Below are positions 9,960 to 22,974 of a stretch of 64,000 nucleotides of DNA, piece after piece. The notes beneath the pieces were generated by a model, which was not told where the DNA came from, searched no databases, and was given only the letters and a program-made list of their open reading frames with translations. Source of the DNA: Kryptolebias marmoratus (taxonomy: Eukaryota; Chordata; Actinopteri; Cyprinodontiformes; Rivulidae). Both the position numbers and the translations under genes were made by a program. Positions within the stretch are counted from its first letter, which is position 1; the number at the start of each line of letters is the position of its first letter. The stretch is from contig NC_051439.1 of assembly GCF_001649575.2 (NCBI RefSeq), forward strand, positions 15,993,705 to 16,057,704. Reading direction: 5' to 3'.

Positions 9960-12890
9960 AAGATATCATATGGCTATATGCTATAAAAGTACATCACTCC
10001 AGATTTTATGACAAAACAGTAGTTTAACAAGAATTTAAACCAGAAATTGTACCTTGAGGCTATTCCCTGCAGTTTGCATGAAAAGCTCCCAAGCTGCAGT
10101 TCTTAATTCACAAACACTAGATGGCAAACTTTGCATCCTAATAGAGGCAATTTCAAAGGTTGCATGAAAAATTCTGGAGGGGAAAAAGCCATGGGACCCC
10201 ATGAAGAAATCACTCGTACGCTACACATCTGGCATGTGTTTTGAGTTAAAAACTACTGAAACTAATAAGTACAGCAAGCAAGCCCCTCCTCAGAGTAATT
10301 TTCCGGTTTTATTTACACAATAAATGCCTTCAGAAATGTTCAGATGGTCCTTTAAGCTGGCAGATTATTATTTTCTTGTAAATACTTTGTTAGCGTCTTG
10401 AGAGCTTGTCTTACGTTGGGAACAGTTTTTTTCTTTCTTCATCAACACAATGTCCTGACATGAACTGCTATGCAGGCTTGCCCCTGTTTGATTGCTCCGA
10501 TGAATAATAATAATAATGAGAGTGGTGCACACACATGTATTTAAAGGTCATAAAAAGTGACCTTTGCTAACCTGGGTCTTGTTGTGGGTGAAGCTACAAA
10601 AACAGTCAATCAATCAGTAGCATACAAAAGCCATGGCGTTGTCTATTTCCTATTTTAGAGGGCTGAAAACTGTCTCATGCTTTTAAGTGACAGGCAGTGT
10701 GTGGGTCATATCATGCTCAGGACAACACTCGTGTTTAAACCCAGGACTATTAAGTCAAATGGCTTTTAATTAATTTTCAGTCTCACCAGAGTGGCTGTAA
10801 GACAAATTGGTGTACATCTGTCATCAAGGGGAGTCAGGGAAACAACAAAGGAGAATATGATCTATAGAGTTTATCTCCTTATGGGAGTATTAGGAGAGAC
10901 ATGCAGTATTTTAGTTGGACTAAATGTGGCAGAAAGTTTGATAAAGTGTGTGTTTTGGTTAAATATACAATGCAGTTACCATTAAAGGCAGAGATAGACT
11001 GGATTGCATTCCAGAGATAACTCCCCAACGCCCTGCTGCATATTGAGCCACCTTCACATCCAATAAGCTTTGAAACCCCACTGCTGCTGGAGTCGTGGAG
11101 TTACGCCAGTGACAGAGATCAATCGATAGAAAACTTTTCACTCCTCTGCTACGCTACCTAAACGACTCCCTGTGTTGATTGGGACGAGTGTTGCTAGTTT
11201 AGTTTGGCAAGCCATGCTTCACACACTGGGGTGACTCATGGAAAATCCCTTTAAGCTTCCATCCCACCCAGAGGGAGAGTATATTTATACAACCCCCATG
11301 TGACCTTATGTTGGTTGGGCCAGATAGAAAAATCTGTCCTTGTCAAACGGGGACTCCACAGCAACACCACAGTACTGATAATCTTCTCTTTGAGCCAGTT
11401 TTAGAAAGGTAACCCCTGATTTTATCACTCTGCTGGAGTCCAGTCTCAGGTAACAGACGGGAGGAGTCTGATTCAGGATTCGTCATTGTCAGAGATTATG
11501 TTTGGGTGTCTGTGTGCATGCACAGGTGGATGATGTCTCCTTTGATGAGTCACTGTCTCTTGGTGTGTGGGCAACAATTCATCAGCATGCACCTATGTCT
11601 TCGTCAGTGATATTTGTATAAGTATAAGCTGCTACAAGCCGGACGGGACACGCAACTGCAAACTGCAGCCCAGAAACAGACTCACAGCTGCAACTTGGAC
11701 ATTTCACCCACAGATGCTCAGGGTGATTGACAAAGAATGTTAAACATTTGACCAAAAGGTCAGTCAGCCAGAAAAATCTTAGTAACTATTGAAAGAACCA
11801 GAAGATTTTGTACAGACAAAGTATACGTTGCCTAAATGACCAATTCTCATGAAACACTATTAGGTTAGACTAATCCTTTGACACATAGCTGAGTGTTTCA
11901 CTAATTTTTGTGTAGATAATTGTGATTCACTTCAACAGAATCGAGCTGTTCCTGTTCATGGTGAAAGAGCTTCAGTGGGCAACATTTCAAAAACAACAGT
12001 TCTTGTTGTGTTTGATCGATTCAGTCTGGCTTAGGAAGTCTTCTTGACTCATAGCTTCTGTGCTCCTTTTATCCCGTCTCACACTTTCTGTCAACCCTCT
12101 GAGTTCATCCATATCTGGGATTCAGTCAAATCTTTGTGTTAAAGTTCAAAAAACAACAAAACTTATACAGTCTTCGGACCAAAACTCTGAATCCAAAGTC
12201 GGACCTCTCTCACTTTGATGCTCTTCTAGTTTTCCACTCATTTTTCACTTGGGTCAGTTTTGCTTCTCCAGATTCCACTGTCACACATTTCCTCAGGTCT
12301 AATTAATGAGAAACAGGTTGAAATAGGTTTATTTCATGGCTCCTGTATGCATGTGTGTCTGTATATGCAGATATAAGATGAAGCAGACACAAAGAAAAGA
12401 CAGTTTATGTGCACAGAAGACTTGTGACAGCAGCACACGTGTGTTTGCACAGACCCATCTGACTGACGTGGGATTATTTTGTGTCTAAACCGCAGGAGGA
12501 GGGGGAGTTCCTGTAGTCAGATTAAGACCAAAACACTGTCTGAGTCGTCTGCATTTGTGCCATGCACTGCTCCAATGGGCCCTTGAAGGAGGAAGCCAAC
12601 GTCTGCGTGCATTCCTCTGCCAAACTTATGGTGACTTTAGGGGTTCACGCACAAGCAAAGATCATCAGATTGATGAATGAAGCAAGCTGAGAAAATAAAC
12701 TCTCCAACTATGTTATTCCACAGACCAGTGCCTCGGAGATGGTGGCCAGTTGAGACGCTGGACCTGAATGCTGCTGGAAATACACGAGTCACAGTTCAGA
12801 TGTGGAGTAATGACTCAGATTGGAGCTTCTGTGTTTAGCCATCTGTTGGAACCCTATTAACTACAAGATTCACTGAACGAGAACAAGTAT
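9960..12890. other. Intergenic stretch, no gene recognised
   Basis: No protein family or RNA gene is recognisable. Small features: a short ATA repeat at about 10506-10518, a TATA-like TATATTTATAC at about 11280, and TATAAGTATAAG near 11617-11628 followed by GC-richer sequence to about 11760. The last two could be core promoters, but no coding exon follows that I can support. Confidence 0.4.
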
Positions 12891-12892
12891 TT

Positions 12893-13318
12893 TTATCCCC
12901 CACTGCTGAAGGCGAAGCCCGAGCAAGGTTTTTGCCAGTGTGAAAATGGTTTTTAATGAAACTTTCAGTAATCATTGCGCTGACATCTACAACTGAATAA
13001 CTTTTAGTGTAAACCCAATTTCAGATGGCCACCACAACTAATTAAACTTAGCCTATGTAGAAATGGCTATACCTTATTAGATTTGACAGATTTTGAGCTA
13101 TAATTTGGTGTGGGATAAGCTGAGAGTAATTCACAGTACATATTTTAAGTGCTAACAGATCACGTGTGATATCACATTAATATGAGATTCAAGGTTTGAC
13201 CAAAAAAGATATAACTTGGTCATTTCTCAACATGAGATGATCCTAGTCTAAAACTTTCTTGTGAAAGGTGAAAGTGGTATGCATTCTTTCAAGGAATCCT
13301 ATGCCTTTAATTTTGGTT
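12893..13318 (+). repeat. Palindrome-end family copy, long
   Basis: One of the longest copies in the window. It begins with CCCCCACTGCTGAAGGCGAAG, which may be the true left end of the family, then TTTTTAATGAAACTTTCAG, CAGATGGCCACCAC, TGAGCTATAATTTGGTGTGG, ATCACGTGTGATATCACA and AACATGAGATGATCCTAG. It ends in GCATTCTTTCAAGGAATCC and TATGCCTTTAAT. The short open frames here are not genes. Confidence 0.75.
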
Positions 13319-13319
13319 T

Positions 13320-15290
13320 GGTTCTACATTTAGCAGCCAAATGCATTTTTTCCTCTGATGTTTCTCTAACAGGAAACACAAGAGGATTTCTGGATTTAAC
13401 AAATTTCCATCTACGTCCAGCTACTTTTGCAGACCCAGCTGGTGAATACATGAAAATCCTTACAATTTCATAACGGCTCATGCTGATATGCTATAATCCA
13501 TTTCTGTCCGTGTATCCCAAGTTCTGCCTGGTCCCTTGTGCGCACTGACGCTGTTGTCTAAATATTTCCTGTCACAACTAGTTTAAGCGTTTTGCAGGAG
13601 GCTTGATGCCATAAAAGTCAGACACATTGAAGTAAAAGCCCAGATGTCTTGAGTGGCAGCATTAAGGAGAAGCCCCCGCTGGGTAAAAATAGAGGCAAGC
13701 CAATTCTCTCCAGGTGTAAAATGTTGCCACTACATTAGAGTTTACTAGCACGGACGTGGGTTGGGTTCACATGTTACAAGCTTCACACTCAGGAGTGATA
13801 TTCAAACGTGTGGCTCTGTGTCTGCTAGTCATAAATCCAGATCATTTACCATAATTAAATGATGTTGAGTGAGTTCAAACCGAAACTTATATAATATCCA
13901 ACATAAAGAAAGGAGCACATCTTTAGAAAACATTATTTTGGCTCTGAATACTTAAATGTACATCCATATTTCTTGTTACAACATTAATGGGGCTTGAGAG
14001 GACTTTATTTTCTCATCTCCTCTCCTTTGTTCTGTTAAAGGTACTCACCACAATATCTAGGAGACCAGTCCAGAACAATTTCATAAAACCCACAAAATTC
14101 TTTCCCTGTATTGATGTTTAATGTGTCCTTAAATAAAAAAATTGTAACCAAAATTTGTAACTGGCTGCCAATTACGAAGTGTGTTTGTTTGCCTATGAAA
14201 AGAACCGAAGGGACTGAAAATGGGTCAGACTGTTTCGATGTATTTGTACATATTTACACTCAGATTTGTTAAGGAAATATGCAGTATGTTTTATTTTATA
14301 GTTTGCAATGAGTAGCTTTAAATTACATTTTTGGTCAAAGTAAGCAGTCTGGCTGATTTGGGATCATTTTTATGGCATCCTGCCGCCACTTTCAGGTTGT
14401 CTTTTATTTGTTTTGCTGCTACAACCTTGTGAAAAAACACTGAGAACATAAATCTTTATCAGTGGATGTTATCAAATCCCATTTGTGCAAACGTAGACTA
14501 TGCAAATACTAAAATAGTGAAATCTCAGCCAATAATTATATTATTCTTTGAAGATAAAGTGCTTCTTTGTGACTTCATTTGCTTTTCTTCAACCACAGAC
14601 AGCCTCTGTGTTTACATGTATGAATAAGTGAACAAGCACTCCACCCATGTGGATGCTGCTGACACATCAAAGGCCTCAGACAAACACACACATGCACACA
14701 CACACAAGATCTGCCCATTATTTTCACTCACAACTCTAAATCTGGCTCCTGTTGGCCTTTTTGGTGTTTGGAGATGATCTGAGCTCTCGCTGTGGCAGAC
14801 AGACAAGGAATGTCTGTCAGGACAACATATGTGAGAGACGAGAGGAAACCAAGCTGTGGTAAATGGACCAAAAAAAAGAAAGAAAAAGAAAGAAAAAGCT
14901 TGTACTGCTGCACAGAACTCCCCTGTTCAAGCAAGACAAATGTGACCTTGTGTGAAAGATTTTGGTTCATATCATACAATAGACCATCATGTTTATGTTG
15001 TGATACGCACATTACACACTTCCTCACCAATGTGGTGTGTATATGATGCAGTTTTACATTAGGGGTGGTGTTTTTCTACCTCATATATACCAACAAATGA
15101 TTTCCAAAAACATCTGTACACCTCATGTTGAAATATTTTTTTTCCATTTTAAGCTGTTAAATGTATTTCTTTAAGGTCCCCTGTGGTAGACTAAAATCAG
15201 ATAAAACAAACAGAAACATCTTACAAAATAAATTGTTTTAAATGAATATAGTGATAATATGTATAAAAGGTTTGTAAGAAGTTGTTGTTT
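13320..15290. other. Intergenic stretch, no gene recognised
   Basis: AT-rich DNA. A short CA-rich run lies at 14682-14706 and a polypurine AAAGAAAGAAAAAG tract at about 14870-14898. Overlapping short open frames on both strands around 14612-15046 depend on these low-complexity tracts and have no protein features. Confidence 0.45.
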
Positions 15291-15296
15291 CTCTTT

Positions 15297-15430
15297 CAGC
15301 TGCTCCCTTCTGCAGGGATCGCCTCAGTGAGCAAACTCACAAAAGATTTGAAAACTGTTTTACACCAGATGCCTTTCCTGATGCAACCTGGGCTCAGACC
15401 TGCAGCCTCAAGAATACATGACCTCTGAAC
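15297..15430 (-). repeat. SINE-like interspersed repeat fragment
   Basis: Contains TTTTACACCAGATGCCTTTCC, TGATGCAACC and GGGCTCAGACCTGCAGCC, a block I recall from a very common fish repeat. On the minus strand GCAGGTCTGAGCC resembles a tRNA B box (GGTTCRAANCC), which suggests a tRNA-derived SINE in reverse orientation. The boundaries are approximate and the family name is not assigned. Confidence 0.45.
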
Positions 15431-15434
15431 TACT

Positions 15435-18430
15435 GAAATAACCTAAAAAACATTTGCATAAAGAATAAAAAATAAAATGATTAGTGTGCAATCTATGATC
15501 CAAAGTGTACATTATAATCTTTGCTTGTTATTCATGTTTACTTACTTCATGATTGATGAATTTCTAAGAACATAAATGTGGAATTTGCTTTAATCTCAGG
15601 CAAATATTTTGTGAAAGTGATGGAAGCTCACAATCATAAGTTATTATGAGTGACATGATAAATGTTTTTCACACTTTTGCATCATTCATTTATATCAAAC
15701 ACACACTTGTAAGGAACCTGAAAGGGAAAACTCACATTTTGTAGGAAGTTGAGGAGGTAAGTGAGGGGGCTGGGAAAACAGATGGAAGAGAAGGAAAATG
15801 TATTTAAAGGAGAAACCAAGGCACTGAAAAAGCAAGACAAAGAAAACACCTCAAGCTGTCATTGTTGATGGGAGAGATGATGACAAGGAGCTGAAAATGA
15901 ACAAAGGAAACTCAAAGTATACATGCTAATATACAGCATGTGTCGGCACTCAATCCAAGTTAGAAAGGAGGCAGAAAACCAAACAAATGGAAGAAAGTCA
16001 AGAAAACCTTCAAACTAACAGAAGCACAACTGAATCTATAGGATAAGGTCAAAAATCCTTTCACCATGACAAAAACAAAAGAATGAAAACATTAAATTTC
16101 CTTAAAGGGAATCGTATATACACATATGTACATAACTTTTAAATGCTGATCTCACTAAAGAAGCAATAAACGTTGCAATGTTTTTTCAGTTTGATGCACA
16201 GCAGTTCGTAATTGAATGTTCGTTTTGTGATTCTTTCCTACGTCAGAACATAAAAGGAACATAAAGTGATGATTTGAAGTGTTGTGTTTTGGTTAGCCAG
16301 GTTCATGCTAAGCTCAAACTTTCAGTCTAAAGCCCCACAATGTTGACATGGAGACCCCACACTTAAATGAAAACCATGCCTGCTCCCAAGATGGATGGTC
16401 CCATGTTTAAGACTCCGACCTTCCTTTGCCCTCACCCTCTGCATCTGAACTGCCCTGCCTGCTGAAGTCCTCACTTAAACAACTATCAGCCTTGTCTCTT
16501 TTCCTAAATAGACTCCCTGTGATCCGCTTCTTCCATACCATACTCTGTCAAACGGCTGCAGTGTCTACTGTTGTGAAATTATTGATTGTACTCTGAGGAA
16601 TTCTCCTTTTTTGGCAGCTTCAAACATCCGAGGTCCACATCTGCTGGAGTTCTTCTTCAGCAGCTCCCCACAGTATGAACTGTAACTGCAAACACGCCCT
16701 GTCCAGCATGTGTACACATCTGATTCATGGATATTACATAAATACACACAGAAACATGCTGGAAGCATATTTTGCTTGGAGTAGGTTTGATGGAAATCAT
16801 TACAGTCCCGTTCGGTACAGTCAGGAACAAAACATCCATGATTGAATTCCACTGTGCTATCATGGGAAATTAAAGAAAGCAGTCTCATTTAAAAACTCAA
16901 AATGGATATTTAAGAGAATACTCTTTTGGGAAATGTCCTGCAAACAGTGAGGTAAAGGTTACTACCACTGTCAAATGGTAAGCATGTTATTTTAAGGGCA
17001 GGGTTGTCATAAAAACAGGAAACAGGGTGTTGCATTAAACAAATCCTCTGTGTTTGTGCTTCTGTTTAAATATGTCGCTAAAAAAATAAATAGTGATATG
17101 TATTTATGAGCACAATATGCAGAGGGTGTTGTTGCTTCTCATTATTGGGACTTTGTTGCCTGAATTTTTCTCGACAACAAATAAAGAAAACGATCCACAG
17201 GCATGATTATTGTCAATTTATTATTGATTGACAGATAAAGACAGCCAATGTTGGCAGTGGCAACAGGTGGCAACAGCACAAACTTTGGTTATGAATTGTC
17301 TGTGCAGACATGTATAGTAGCTAGTCTCAAACATGTCTGCAGCATCATGTCAAGTTGAGTTGTGCCGACGGCTGTGACGTAATCTGCAACTGGATTTTGT
17401 CTGCAACTGCAACAAATAAACATGCATTTTTTAATACTTCAGTTTAAAAAAAAGGTGTTACACAATTGATCTCCTTGTTTCCTGAAAACTCTGCTGCATA
17501 GCTACACAAGGCAGAAACCTCTAGAGGATGGAGACAAACAGAGTCAAGGCACCCTGAACCCTCTAAAATGCTGAGGCTATAGGAACAAGGGGAGAAATGT
17601 AATAGCTTTGACCTAAATAGATTTTACAGCTGCTCCTTCTGAGCTCGGGGACCCGACATCCGCAAAAACCATCAAGAAAAGGTGAGCAGGAGCAGACATG
17701 ATTTTTTTTTCTCCTTCCTTTGCATAGTCTGGCATAAAATACAGTTGGTTTAAGCTTAATTCCATGCAAGCTGCAGCGTGTGGAGAGCGGGCAAAAGCTG
17801 TGAAAGCCAAAATGCCAAGTGTTACATAATCATGCCCAGACAAGCTGCATTCCAGTTTGGTCAAAGCCGAAGCCCAGCCTTCCCTTAATTCAGGTAAACT
17901 CTGTGGTTTCTTTGAGAGCTAATTTTCGGAAAGACAGACTACCTCTGCAGTAATGGAAAACAAAACAAAATTTAAAAAAAAAAAAAAACTACAAAGAAAA
18001 AAAAATTGCAAAACAATATTTTCAAAAGGATAATGGTGAAGATGAATGTTAGAGAAACATGAGGTGAGGGAAGACCAAAGAGACTGAAGATTGATGAGCG
18101 CCATATTTTCTTAGTGTAGCCAGAGCCATTATGGCATCCAGACTTCCCATTCTGCACGATTAAAGCTGCCTAACCCTGGGGAAGCAGGAGTTGCACATCT
18201 ATCAGCGTCAGACATCACCATCTCCCTGTTTTAGGCCTCTTCTTTCCAGAAGACCCTGCAGAGTCTCCATGGTGAAGACCAGAAGCTGCTGACATTTAAG
18301 TCATGGAAAATCCAGCCCTTGTAATTGCTTAAACTTGATAGCCTCACTCCCTCAAATTTTTCTCCAGCCTTTCCTTCCCTCTCCGGTGACAAGCAATAAT
18401 GAGAACATAAACCATAAAACTCTGTATAAG
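15435..18430. other. Intergenic stretch, no gene recognised
   Basis: No recognisable gene. A minus-strand open stretch at 16565-16888 (107 codons) is rich in Cys but has no leader, splice context or family match I can name. A poly-A tract lies at 17970-17987. Most of the rest is AT-rich and apparently single copy. Confidence 0.4.
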
Positions 18431-18432
18431 AG

Positions 18433-18712
18433 GTGTGTGTGTGTGTGTGTGTGTGTACCTGGTTTTTGTTACCTTTTTGGGAAATTTTCAGATATGCACA
18501 CTTACCTTGTCAGGGCCAGGAGTTCTTTTAGGGACCAAAGCCTGGTCCCAATATGGTGGAATGTAATTAAGGTTAGGATTAGGGTTGGGTATATACTGGT
18601 AATTGTTAGGTTTAGGGTAGGGATTGGGGTTAGGCTAGAGAAATGAATGGAAGAAATCATGGTTCTAATAAGGGGAGAAAAGTACAGACGTGTGTGTGTG
18701 TGTGTGTGTGTG
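18433..18712. repeat. TG microsatellite pair enclosing degenerate telomere-like repeats
   Basis: (GT)12 at 18433-18456 and (TG)11 at 18690-18712 flank about 230 bases. Inside are ACTTACCTTGTCAGGGCCAG, CCTGGTCCCAATATGG, and two clusters of TTAGGG-like units (GGTTAGGATTAGGGTTGGG at 18571-18589 and TTAGGTTTAGGGTAGGG at 18606-18622). I recall the same arrangement as an abundant teleost repeat, so this is most likely a dispersed element and not a relic telomere. Confidence 0.75.
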
Positions 18713-18719
18713 AAAGGGA

Positions 18720-21700
18720 AGCAGGGTGGGGGGGAATTTCCTACACAAGCCATTTTTCCAGTTTAAACCACATGCTGCTGTGTGAGGGGGGGTGCGTGTG
18801 TGTTTAAGTCTTGGGGGAAAGGGGATTTGTGTGTTGTGTCTGGTTAACTTCTCCAACCATTGACAACTGTTAACATGCTTCTGTGTCTGTTCTGTGGTGC
18901 CGGGCCTCAGCTGAACATTTACATGACACAACCAGAGTGTGGAACTTGAGAAACATTTCAGAGCACATAGTTGTTGGTACAATAAAGTCTGGCTATTTGG
19001 AAGAAACATATATATAAAGAAAAAAAAACTAAAGCCTTAGTATTCCTTGATGGAATGCATGTTGCCCGCCACCTTCATGCTGGAGTTTTAAAGAAAGATC
19101 ATTTTAAGATGAGAAGAGATGGATTTACAGCCAAACCTTGTAAATGTCATAAGATATTGGAATATCTCACAATATTTTTCAGATTGGAGTATGTGCTGAA
19201 TGTAATTATTGACTAATGACTTCAACCTTTTGCACAGTTTGCATGTCTCAGGGATACAGGTGACTTCTGATGAGAAAAACATTAAATTAATCAGTTATAA
19301 CAATTTTATTTTAATTCCAAGTGCTTTCCACAGAAGACATGTTAAACTTGTGTCTGATTAAATACAATCCAGTTTGTTTAGATTAGGTACTGTCTAATTC
19401 ACACCACTTTAAGATATATAGCAGTAATTTTATCAGAGGTAAAATAAAATAATTCATTAATTTGAAAACTTCAAACACAGTGTCTTGTAAACTTATCAAG
19501 TAGTCATTAGATGTGACTCTTGCTATAAACCTTTCTGTCCTCATGCCACAAAAACACCCTGCATCAGCTTTTATGTCCTCTCAGGGAGAGTTGGCCCAAC
19601 GTGAGCCCGCTGTCTGATCTGCAGTAAAGTAGAAGTGATATTCACAACTCTCAGGGGTCACAGTCCTGCCAGATTCCCTCTAATCTTAATGTCAACATGT
19701 GTGCTGAGGAATATTTAAGTGAGCATCTTCCCTGGCTGACTCATTTGACACTTTTAGAGCTCTGAAAGTCAACATCAGGCGGTCCCATAAACCTGAAGTA
19801 AAGCCTGTCCTGTTAATGCTGAGCGGAGGAAAAAATGTTCAGGTTCAGGTTTAGTGCTTGTAAGTTTCTTGTTTTTGTTTTTTTCTGTGGAAAAAGGCTG
19901 TCCAGGATGAATGGTTTTAAATACAGACTTATCGGAACACCTCATAGTCTATAGAAATAAACATTTCTGCTTTTATAAAAGACTTTGCAGTGCTCGTGTT
20001 CTTCCATTTCAAGTAAATAATCAACCTGTTGTAACAGTTTTGTCTGTTACTTGCATAAAACCATCATAACTCTATGGTTGTCTGATAACAAATCAACACA
20101 TTTATCCACTGGAATCCAGATTTGAGCTTTTGGACTGATGCACAAAAAGTCGAAGGATTTCCTCTAGTCTTAAATTTAAACCATCCCTGTCAGTGGTGGG
20201 TTTTTTTGTGTATCAGTGCTGATCTCATCAAACAGGGATCAAGCCTTTCCTGAGCATATGCAGCTTTATTTCACAGTAAATCATTTTGTTTTGAAAGAGA
20301 AGGACATGTAATTTTTGGATGAACTTTGACAGTCTCTATAAAAAAGTATCTAATTATAAAAATAAATGCTCTCTAGGCTGTCTGAACCTGTGATGGTAGC
20401 TCTGAGAAGCTAAAACAATATTATTTTCAGTAAAATGCCATAATGAAAATTAGCATTACCACAGAAAAATGTAGCTCTTACTTCTAAAGCCAACAAATTC
20501 AAATCGCTTCTAAATAAGGTAAAAGAAATAATGCATTAACCAAGTCTGAGAAACAGGCAACCATTTGAAATTCTTGACAGAACAACTGCTAACAAAAAGG
20601 TTTTTATTTCTTTCTTTAAGATACATTTCAAATATCATTTTTCTGCTCCAGGTTTACTGTTTTCCAGCCTTTCAAGCATTACAGGACATGCAGAGAGCAG
20701 ACAAAACAGAAAAGTCCCAGCAGCTCCAGACACTAACAGGATGCTTAAATCATCCTGTTTGTATTTGTTTTTGTAAACTATGACCATTTAAATCTTCTTA
20801 GGCAGCACTTAAAGCGGACTTGGAAAGATAAATGAAGTAAACACTAAAGGATTAGAAAAGTTTCTAATTTATTTGCAGAGTTTCCCCACCATTCTCTGTG
20901 TTTTGCTTATTGACACACATTGGTTAAGACAGGGTGGCTTACATTTAAAACTTGACCCAAGCTCTTGTATATTTTTAGCCTTTATTTGAAAACGTGGGAG
21001 CATAAAGTTTTTTTGTCCCCAGAATGACAATTTATTGTGCAGCAGTTATACCATAAACACACAGAGCAAACACTTGGGTTCTCCGTGTTTATGAGCAATA
21101 AAATTAAAACTATTTACAGGAGTTTAGAGTTGAGGGTACAAGAATTGTTTGTAAAGATTCAACAAGTGGAGGGTTTGGAAAAGGAGCTTCAAGGCAAAGT
21201 CTGAAACACTTTGTTTTGTTAAACTTGGGTCATTACAAGTTTAGGTATTTTAGTTATTTATTTATGTTCTTGTCATTGCAGCTAGATATTCTACAGTTCT
21301 TGTTTCCAGCTCCTCAAACAACACCTACCTTCCGTTAGTAATCAGCACACCTGTTGTCCCTCACCAATGCATATTCATTTTTCCTGACTGTTTGTCAGAT
21401 TCCCTGTGAACCCCAATATTTTTGTGCTTGTCTTTCGTTCAAGTTGTTTCAGTCTTGTTTGTTCTGGAAACTGCATTTGAGTCCTTCTACAGAAACATGT
21501 CCGCCCTCACAGAAATAAGATGAATGGGTAATTCCAATCAAATGCTCTTTATTCTTTTAATTATCAGCAAATATAAGCATCTCTGTAAAATCAGTAGTTT
21601 GCCTATGTGGATAACTACAATAGCAATGATTTAAAAGTAATTTCTTTAATTCACAAATCATTGCAGCATCATTTTACCTCCTGCCACTTATTTTTCAAAT

Positions 21701-22730
21701 TTACTTTTTCTTCCAGGTCGCTGCTGCACACCGTTAAATTATTTAAGCACTGTTTGTTTGTTTGTATCTTTATATATTCCGAGCTGTGCTAAACGGTGTA
21801 GCAGTGATGTGAAGGTCAAGTTGTTTATGGGTTTTATGTGCTGCGAAGAAAAGCGACTCCATATCTCCGAATGTGGCCCAGTAGTCCTGATGTGACAATG
21901 AGATTAACAGGCTACCATATTTTCCTCTCACTGGAAATAAAAAGTGCGAGCAGAATAACATGAAGTCATGACACCAGCGCAACCTAACAGTCGACCACAT
22001 TAACAGAGTTTGCTTCTGACACGATCCGTCTGCCTAAAGAGTGAGTTCATACCTCGTCTAACACATGTTGAACAAGCTTATATGGAAGGCGCTGATTGAA
22101 ATGATAAAATCGTCGAAATGTTTTCCAAAGCAAAGTGATGAATTGACTCCACAGATGAAGTCATGTCGCCTTTTTCTTTGCACATGTGCTAAATCTTGTT
22201 GAAAGTAGTTAATCTTGAGAATTTGAATCTTCGCTGAGTACTGACAGCAAAGGGATTCGGTCTTTTTCCAGCAAACGTCTTGCTTTGTGATTAGTTTCCA
22301 ACCCTTTCATGCAAATTCGGCTACTATAAGCTACTATAGGCTCAGTTTTCTATTCATTTAAAAACAATCTCAGCACCACAAATCTCTCTGGTCATCATAT
22401 TTCTCCACTGAAACAATACAACAAGTGTGTCGACTCAGCACTTCTTCTTCATCACTCACTGGTTTGAAGGAGTGGGTCTAGATCTCAGATGGTTTTTTAT
22501 TGACTGTTGGCTAAAACATTCAGGGTTGTTTGTGTTGCTCAGACAGACTCACAACTATTCTGTATATATTACATCACCCAGAGGGATGGGAGTTTTACCG
22601 GTGAGGTCAAGTTTCCCACTGTTTCTCTCATCAAATTCTTCCCTTCCAGTAAATAGTCATCAACTTTTTCAGCCGTATTTTTTTTTAAGGTATGATCTTT
22701 GTGGTTGTAGTGGTTTATTGCCAACATTAG
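18720..22730. other. Intergenic stretch with few features
   Basis: No gene recognised. A palindrome-end repeat fragment lies at 19030-19148. Around 21290-21505 the sequence ends with TGCATTTGAGTCC and CCCTCACAG after T-rich sequence, resembling the 3' end of fish LTRs, but no ends or target duplications could be found. Confidence 0.4.
19030..19148 (-). repeat. Palindrome-end family, fragment of the right end
   Basis: Read on the minus strand, the end is GCATTCCATCAAGGAATACT followed by AAGGCTTTAG, preceded by CCAGCATGAAGGTGGCGGGC and the CAAGGTTTGGC block. Only about 120 bases of the family remain. Confidence 0.65.
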
Positions 22731-22735
22731 CGAAC

Positions 22736-22971
22736 GCAAAATGGCAATAACTCGGTCAATCTTAAAGATGTTGAGCTAAAATCTGAGGTGGTGGTAGCTG
22801 AGAGTCATCCCCAACACATACACTGACCATTTACACCTCAGAATAATACATTATATTATATGTAATAATTTCATCACACATCACTAAAACTGCTATAACT
22901 GTCATGTCTCAACATAAACTGATCTTACTTTAAACTTGAAAGGATCCTTAAAGTAATTCTAAGCTTTTAAT
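22736..22971 (+). repeat. Palindrome-end family, partial copy
   Basis: Begins at CAAAATGGCAATAACTCGGTC and continues through GAGCTAAAATCTGAGGTGG and GTAGCTGAGAGTCATCC to a decayed terminal block (GGATCCTTAAAGTAATTC, then TAAGCTTTTAAT). The left half of the family is missing. Confidence 0.7.
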
Positions 22972-22974
22972 AGC

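Noticed and set aside
9781..9969. Minus-strand frame with a long Tyr-Ile repeat
   Set aside because: It is only the translation of the TA microsatellite.
16565..16888. 107-codon Cys-rich minus frame, possible small secreted protein
   Set aside because: No leader peptide, no family Cys spacing I can name, and a second overlapping minus frame is equally open.
18571..18636. Relic telomere or chromosome fusion point
   Set aside because: The TTAGGG-like units are few, degenerate and part of what I recall as a dispersed TG-flanked repeat.
18502..19009. Thr/His-repeat open frames on the minus strand
   Set aside because: They come from the TG/CA microsatellites at 18433-18712.
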